In this document: positions 57,820 through 64,000 of the stretch, piece after piece | Layout: every line of letters begins with the position of its first letter | How positions within the stretch are numbered: position 1 is the first letter of the stretch | Origin: Limonium bicolor | Taxonomy: Eukaryota > Streptophyta > Magnoliopsida > Caryophyllales > Plumbaginaceae | NCBI GenBank assembly: GCA_023374045.1 | Contig: CM041776.1 | Coordinates: 276,357,039 to 276,421,038 of the forward strand | Reading direction: 5' to 3' | DNA length: 64,000 nt | Made by a program: the position numbers and the translations under genes | The notes under the pieces: model-generated | Told to the model about the DNA's origin: nothing | What the model saw: only the letters and a program-made list of their open reading frames with translations | Database searches by the model: none

Positions 57820-58563
57820 TCTTTCAGTAACACAACCCAGATGATGATTATAACGTTGTCATGAACTGTCAGTCGTGATATCAGTTTAGTATTGCTCATG
57901 AACCATAAGATAGAAGTGCTAATGCAAACAGCAATAATTGGTTGCAACTGGTTGCATCAAAGCAAGTTGTATTTCCATATCCAGGTCAGGACGAACCGTC
58001 AAATCTCTACATTGATGTGGACATCTGATAAAACTGGAATCAGTACAAGATGCATGTGATTTGATAAACGAATGGTTGTAAATGTGGCATCAAAGCTGAT
58101 GATACGATGAGACGCTAGCGGCCACAAAGAAAACCTAGCGCAACACGAACCCCTCTTTTCATTATAACTAATGCGATTGAGACAGTGGCAAACTTTTCTT
58201 GCTGAGAAATTGGCAATATGCTCTATTTATGGCATATGACCATGAATTGTAACTTTAGTTTGTGATTTTACTTGATAAATACTGTAATAATTACATAACA
58301 ATATAACCTATTCTAAAAGAGGTGCCAAAAAAATGCTTCTGACGTGACACAGACAGCCCTCTTATTTTCGTCTCTTGCGCAAATGACAGACAATGAGCCG
58401 GAAGCTTCACTCGGGGAACTAACAATAGCCATCGTTAATGATCTGCATTCAAAGAATTGAATTTGGGTGTGTCTTGAATGAATTGAACTCACTTTTCCAC
58501 CTTCCCCCTCAGCCCCAATGATCCATTTGTGTGTTCATCCAAGTCTCATAATTTGTCTAATCC
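57820..58563. other. Shared 3' flank of convergent PAI and FAD genes
   Basis: The 744 bp between the two stop codons must hold both 3' untranslated regions. No other gene is visible. AT-rich stretches at 58200-58320 could contain polyadenylation signals for the plus-strand gene. Confidence 0.45.
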
Positions 58564-60983
58564 CTAGGATGATAACTCTGGGTCTGTTTGATAATACACA
58601 ATATCCCCAGTATCGCTGACATAATGATCGTTTTTCATGCTTCTTACTAGATCTCCGAACAAGTGAAATGGGAATGGCCCTGATTTCTTCGGTTCTCGGT
58701 AATACTTTCCAAAAATTGGTTTGGCTGCTTCTGTCTGAGAATCAGAGAAATTCAATATTGACGGATACACAGTTAGAAGTTAATGCACGTACACGTTACT
58801 TAGCAAAAACAGAACTTGCTGAACAAGAGATTGGATACTGATATTTTCTATAATACTTACCGCTTCTATTAGATGGTAATGAGGGATTTGAGGGAAAAGA
58901 TGGTGAACAACATGGGTGCCAATGTCGTGGTGAATGTTGTTAATCCATCCATAATCACGATCAAGCGTTGTTAACCCACCTCTGAGATAATTCCACTCCT
59001 GGATTACGAATTACAGATACAAATAATCAAATATAAAGTACTGGTATCATGCTAGGTAACTTTTACATGCTCTAGTGACTTGTGGTACATGTGTAAGTTC
59101 TAAAACTCAAAATCTAAGGAATTGACGATCAGCTGATTTATACTACAAAAGCAGTCAAATGTGCAAAGTTGCAAATCTGCAAACAGTTCATACCTCTCCA
59201 CGGTACCAAGGGAGTTTGTCCTCATGGCCATGATGATGTAAATACGTCACCAAATCCAACCACATCACATTTATCTGAGTTTGACAGATTCCAAATGAGT
59301 TAACAGCTTGAGAATATCACATAAAAAACTACTCCTATACATGCACTTAACATGTGGGATAAAAGTAAAAGATCAGACTTACAATGTAAGGAATCCCATA
59401 GAGCTTAAGAAGTTGAATAGGACCCATGACAAATGACAATCCTATGAGCACAGCAACCATTGCAGACCAGCAAGCAGTAGATGTGATGATATCTTTCTTC
59501 TCCTTTGGAACAAATAAATCGCTGTCTGGGAGGTAATGAGAGCCTGATTTTCCTGGGCTTCGACTCCACTGCAATAGAAGTCACATTTGATTATCCAAGA
59601 ACACTAATGAAAGACCCAAAAAAACATGGAGGATAAGGACAAAAAAGAACATGGAGGGACGGGATATAGGGAGAAATAGGATTGTACTTAGAGGAAAAAA
59701 GAATAAAACACAAAAGCTCACCAGATAAATAGGGTATGCAAGCAAGGGGAATGGCAAAGTGAATCTCAACTTCTTTGTCATAGTATCCAGACTGTTGAAT
59801 ATCTTCTCAGGCAACTACACAAGGACCAGGGACTATCATCAAACCAAAGAAGACCAAATATCTAATGGTGGAAATAAGAAACCAAAAGAATAGAACAACG
59901 CAAATAGACAGCGTACCGGATGCCAAGATTCATCATTTTCCACGTGCCCATGGTTTTGATGATGAGTTCTGTGGCTGATTCTCCTAAAATTTGGCCAACA
60001 AAGATTCCAATCAAAAGAAAATTAAAAGCACAAACTAAGAGTAAAAACCGCACCCTGATTGGAAACTACTAAAATTTGCCATGAGTTGTGAAATAGCACA
60101 AAGATGAGAGTTCCCTAGAACTTTATATCTAGTGAGAGGATTGTACCAGCCATGATACGGAACAAGGATTGACGAATGGAGCAAATGGCCAACAACGCTA
60201 TTCAACTTTGGATTGTTGGAGAAGCTGCCATGACCACTGCCGAAAGAATAACCAGATTCCATAATCACACAGCAGAAATTTATTTAAAAAAGAAAGAAAC
60301 CTCTCGTTATCATAAAGACTTTGTCAAACAAGAACAGATCAGCATAGTTAGGGAACGACCCTAGTTTGAAGCAACACCAACAGCCAAATTACCCAATGAC
60401 AGTAAAGTTTCCTCATCATGCAGAATGTCAAAGGCGGCAAATTATCGCGGGAATAAACTCACCAGTCATGACCCAGAACAAAGATTGCCCAGAACATAGT
60501 CCCCTGAGCAATCCAGTAAAGAGGCCAAACAACCCAGTTATTCAAGTATGCTGCTACAGCTGCCAATCCAAAAACAACTGCGACATCTCGAACAACATAG
60601 CTCATAGATCTCCATGGGTCCTTAACCCAACAATGCTTTGGAATAGCTTTCCTAATGTCAGCCAAATTGAAAGGCGGTGGAGCACCGGGGTCGAAAAACT
60701 CATCGTTGTTTCCCAACCCATTAACCCCATTAAGTTTCCCATCCTCTTTCTCCTCTCTGTCTGGAGGGGCGACCCTGAGAGGAGCGCTCACCTTCACTTC
60801 CCATTGCTTCTCTCTTCTAGAAGAACACGAGATCCAGATCGAGGATCGTTTCAGATTTGAGGAGTCAAAGTTACTGAATTTTGAATGAAGCGATAGCTTA
60901 ACGGGGTTGAGCCCTGTTCTAGGCTTGGGGTAGATTCTGGGGAGAGGTCGAAGACCACATTCTGAGAATACCCAGCTCGCCAT
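58564..60983 (-). CDS. FAD7: Plastidial omega-3 fatty acid desaturase
   Basis: Eight exons (60983-60463, 60236-60147, 59983-59917, 59814-59722, 59568-59383, 59274-59194, 58998-58861, 58734-58564), all with GT/AG borders, give 448 aa. The internal exon lengths 90, 67, 93, 186, 81 and 138 follow the conserved pattern of this family. The enzyme inserts the omega-3 double bond into 16:2 and 18:2 acyl groups of plastid membrane lipids, using ferredoxin. The three di-iron histidine boxes are HDCGH (172-176, with the Cys codon split by intron 1), HRTHH (208-212) and HVVHH (375-379). A Ser/Arg-rich leader starting [18 protein letters not shown] resembles FAD7/FAD8 transit peptides. [13 protein letters not shown] opens the mature part. 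There is no C-terminal ER retrieval signal as in FAD3. FAD7 and FAD8 cannot be told apart here. The C-terminus ends slightly early, at DPELSS. Confidence 0.95.
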
Positions 60984-61155
60984 AACAGGCGAGGAACCCC
61001 GGATGAGATTACTGAGAAGAGAGGCCTAGAATTGTAGAAGGATTGGGTGGCTGAGGATGGGAGCTATCCTATTATGGTGGAACTGGTACCTCTCGTGCGT
61101 TCTGTGAGGCAAAGAGCGAACAACTAGTTGGTGTTCAAAGTTCAAACCCTAGACT

Positions 61156-61164
61156 GTTTATATA
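61156..61164 (-). promoter_or_regulatory. TATA box of the FAD7-type gene
   Basis: The minus strand reads CTATATAAACAG about 175 nt upstream of the start codon. The predicted start near 61125 would give a leader of about 140 nt. Confidence 0.55.
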
Positions 61165-61379
61165 GGAATATGAGGATATCGAGTCAATCAGAACGGTGGA
61201 ACAGCAGCAAGTCGAATTGTAGTAAGATGAAGACGGGGCTTCCTGGATGCCTCTCCTTTACTTAAAACTCAGTTTATTAGTAAGGCGAATCAAGCTATCC
61301 AATTGCGATCTGCCGTTTCCGCAAATTTAACTGTGATCTTTCACTGCGAGTGGACACAAATAAACCTGATTTTCTTTAC

Positions 61380-61401
61380 AGAGAGAGAGAGGAAGAGAGT
61401 G
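61380..61401. repeat. Short GA tract upstream of FAD7
   Basis: An interrupted GA run (agagagagagaggaagagag) about 220 bp upstream of the TATA box. CT-rich on the coding strand, as often seen in plant promoters. Confidence 0.6.
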
Positions 61402-62040
61402 GTGGCCATAGCCAAGCCACGCTCCACTAGCTAATCCTGCTGGCTACTGTACAAGCGATATGATAAGATACATTTTTTTTTTTGGAAAATATTATTCTCA
61501 CATGGCTGGATTCACCATCTACATATTTTTTTCACTCCAATATTAAATAGAAAACTTACATCCTCACCCATGATATATAGTGAAATTACATCATCACCCG
61601 TCTTTTGAAAAATTATTTTACGCACCCATCAGGTTTGGACCGTTTTACATCCATCACTCATTCTCTCATTTTTGTTTGTTTAGTCCACATGGTGCTATTG
61701 TATTGGTCTCTTCCCATAATATGATCAACCGGTTTTTGTGGCTGAACCACCCTTAGTCAAGCCAATTGCTCTCTGTGCACTGTCCTCGTTGTTCATCCTC
61801 CATCGAACAAATCTGGATTGGGTTGCTGGTTTGCTGTTCGTACACTCCGTCTTTACTCTCGGTTTCAATTCAAGCACTGGGTTCTCCTTTCGTTGCCCTG
61901 GCCGTCTGGTACGCCAAGCATTCTCGATTTTAGGGTTTCATTGTTCCCCTTTTTGACCATTTTCGTTGTTCCCTCTGGTTTACTTGTTCTTTTGGTTGTT
62001 GGTTCGATTGCTTCAAGGGCTTTTCGAATCGATATTGTAT
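61402..62040. other. Intergenic DNA, nothing recognised
   Basis: Short open frames (61738-62045) on the plus strand overlap in two phases and show no family signature. Confidence 0.35.
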
Positions 62041-62794
62041 GTTGACGGAGGAGAAAACTTCAAACATGCAGAATGAGGAAAATCCTATTGTTGTAATCGT
62101 GTTCTACAGATGATGTCTCCTTAGTGGACGTAATACTGTAGAGAGACCCAGCCTTGCCTCAGAGACAATATCCTCACAATCCAAGTAGCACTGCAGAAAG
62201 ACTCCTCCTTGCTTCTGGCTTCACCAGTCAAGACTTGAAGGCGCGCGAAGTCCAGACTTGAAACACGCGTAAAATGTTCTGCACCAGTCACCTCTGAAGA
62301 AAGCTGCGAACGTGAAGGACCTCCCCTGCTGAGATCATGGAAGCGAAGCACCCCTCAAAAAACATGCAACACATTCCCTCATGTTTACCACTAAGTGAAA
62401 CAAAGCTCAGCAGACAACTACACTATATAAGCGTTCGACTTGACAAATGTAAATGTGGACATTTTAATAGTTTTAGAAGAGAGTAGATTGTTTGAGAGAG
62501 AAAGCATTTTCGAGAGATCTTAGTGTGACTTTGTTACTTTAGCTTAGGAATTTATTTACTATAGAGCACATAAAAACTCCCATACTCCTTATTATGTACT
62601 GATTTACTTGTAGAGTATAACGAGTGTTGGATAAGACAAACTACCTCTGTCTAATCCCAAGATAGGAAGCTAGGTTGTAATTCACTTTGAATTTCAATAC
62701 AAAGCAAAATCCTGTCTTGTTAAGTTCATACAAAAGCTTCTGCATCATTGTCTTCTACAAGTGTTTATTTCCAAGCAGAGTTGGTCTGAGACTA
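62041..62794 (+). mobile_element. Possible solo LTR
   Basis: The segment has an LTR-like layout: a GC-richer left half, a plus-strand TATA box (CACTATATAAGCG near 62422-62434), then a leader, and an AT-rich part. It ends gactaaca at 62794, and TGTTGACGG near 62041 could be the start. No target duplication was found, so both borders are tentative. It lies just upstream of the MuDR-type relic. Confidence 0.3.
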
Positions 62795-62848
62795 ACACTT
62801 TAGACCTACTCGGTCAGCACCCCAATCCTATCACCTATTGAGTAGAAT

Positions 62849-63691
62849 GAGGAGCCCAATCCCCATTCTTCTGATGATTCATGGCACCACAACTCTGATG
62901 ATGACATTAGCTTTAGCTCATTTGAACAGGTTGACACAGATTGTGAGAATGAGGATGGAGTTGATGATGGAGAGATAGATGACACTGTTGGAAAGATAAA
63001 GGAGGGAGGTAGCTTTTCTAGGGATGAGGACGAGGGTGTCACTGGAGATGAGAGGTACCTGAAAGATGGTGAGCCCTTTGAGTTACTACCTAATGGCATA
63101 ATAAAACTAGAACCAAGACAAATGTTCTTGAATAAGGTTGTGCTTAGAGAAGTGAATGAGGATTATGTAGTGCAATATGACATTGACCTTCACAGGGTGG
63201 CTAATGACCCATGGAAGTACACGATGTTGTGTAACAAGTTAGACACTTGTCAATGGTGGTTACTTGCGTCCCTTCTGGCTGATAACATTACATTCATGAT
63301 CAAGACAATCAAGGGCGAAAATACGTGCCAAAGACTTTCAGAAAACCCTGCTGGCACCTCTAAGTGGATCATGAGGAAAATTCTGCCAGAATTGAAAGCC
63401 AACAGTACCATGTCCCCATCTGGAATCCAGACCTTTATACAGTCAAAGTACGGTGTTATGGTGAACTACATGGAGTGTTCTAGGGCTAAGAAAGATGCCA
63501 TGAAACTACTTCAGGGATACCATTCTGAATTATACACCATGCTTCACCAGTACACCTAGATAGCTCTTGAGCGGAACCCGGGTTCTGTCATTGACTTGAA
63601 ATACCAGGAGTACCTTAATGGGCTGCCAACCTTCTCCAAACTGTTCATATGTTTCAACGCTCTGAAAGAAGGATTTTTGCAAGGTTGTCAT
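62849..63691 (+). pseudogene. MuDR-type (MULE) transposase relic, N-terminal part
   Basis: The frame opens in an acidic stretch, then reaches MFLNKVVLREVNEDYVVQYD, CQWWLLASLLADNITFMIKT, HTC-like NTCQRLSENPAGTSKW, the PSGIQTFIQSKYGVMV segment and HSELYTMLHQYT. This is the MuDR DNA-binding N-terminus followed by the plant MULE linker. A TAG stop at 63557-63559 interrupts it, after which ALERNPGSVIDLKYQEYLN continues in frame up to GFLQGC. There the LTR D3 is inserted at 63692, within the motif (F..GCRPFIG.DGCHL) that opens the catalytic domain. The rest is outside the window or lost. Confidence 0.82.
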
Positions 63692-64000
63692 TGTTAGCAG
63701 AAATATGTGTTACTATACTTCTACTAGGCTGTGTACCTATCGTTTTGCGGAATAGTGAATTAAGTGGGGGTTGTCGATCTCAGGGACCTCGTTCAATTAA
63801 CTGACAATTTATTTACTAACTGAGAAACTAAACTAAGAAAACAGGAAACATCACTTTTTCAGGTTTGGTTAATTTAATAAAAAGAAAGACTCAACAAACT
63901 AACATAAAATAATAAAACAGTAAAATAAACTAAACAAATAAATAAAGATTAAAACTCTAAATCTAAGGAAGCACCCCGGGTTGTTCAACAAACCTTCACT
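63692..64000 (-). mobile_element. LTR of the D family, cut by the window edge (D3)
   Basis: TGTTAGCAGAAATATG and the next 300 bp match the start of the solo LTR D2 at 41508 nearly base for base, including ctatcgttttgcggaatagtg and gaagcaccccgg. By analogy its orientation is minus. It interrupts the transposase relic. The far end and target duplication lie outside the window. Confidence 0.85.

Noticed and set aside
58564..60983. ER-type omega-3 desaturase (FAD3)
   Set aside because: The long Ser/Arg-rich N-terminus and the absence of a C-terminal lysine retrieval signal fit the plastidial FAD7/FAD8 group.

Overview
The window is plant nuclear DNA from a dicot-like genome. It is AT-rich and intron-containing, with a eukaryotic tRNA gene and three spliced genes of familiar plant families sitting among many nested transposable elements. 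The species cannot be named from the sequence.

Genes. A tRNA-Ser(GCU) lies at 3218-3299. A three-exon 2-oxoglutarate/Fe(II) dioxygenase of the jasmonate-oxidase (JOX/JAO) type lies at 3715-5662 on the minus strand and encodes 370 aa. At the right end two plastid-protein genes stand tail to tail. Phosphoribosylanthranilate isomerase (tryptophan synthesis) is on the plus strand, 54826-57819, and appears to begin with a 10-nt coding micro-exon. A plastidial omega-3 fatty acid desaturase (FAD7/FAD8 type, eight exons, 448 aa) is on the minus strand, 58564-60983. All exon joins were worked out by reading frame, GT/AG borders and family alignment from memory.

Mobile DNA. From left to right: small SINE and LINE-tail insertions (566-1432, and one in JOX intron 1); a Ty3/gypsy gag relic with a primer-binding site and probable LTR (6700-8106); a 5.56-kb non-coding TG...CA element with a perfect 5-bp target duplication (9251-14805); a LINE ORF1 relic (about 15.8-16.6 kb); a reverse-oriented Ty3-type LTR with its polypurine tract and 3' internal region (18156-21077); a CACTA 3' terminus (to 22522); a decayed Ty1/copia element (27022-31500) with an LTR-like promoter unit beside it; a broken relative of the 5.56-kb element at about 33-43.6 kb that hosts a dead LINE (36.6-40.6 kb) and a solo LTR (41508-43377, perfect target duplication); a second LINE with a long intact ORF ending in RNase H (46731-48397); a second complete non-coding element (49108-53597); a Stowaway MITE just upstream of the isomerase gene; and a MuDR-type transposase relic cut by another LTR at the window's right edge.

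Noteworthy structure. Three separate loci carry minisatellites made of CCGG-centred palindromes (19356-19630, 32356-32627, 51682-51945). In each case a minus-strand TATA-like box lies 140-280 bp away on the same side. The two complete non-coding elements also carry different hairpin minisatellites at the same relative place, about 81-88% along. A perfect 34-bp inverted repeat with an 18-nt loop lies at 45008-45093 in otherwise featureless DNA. The SINE in the JOX intron shares its 3' tail with the LINE at 36.6-40.6 kb, as expected for a LINE-SINE partnership.
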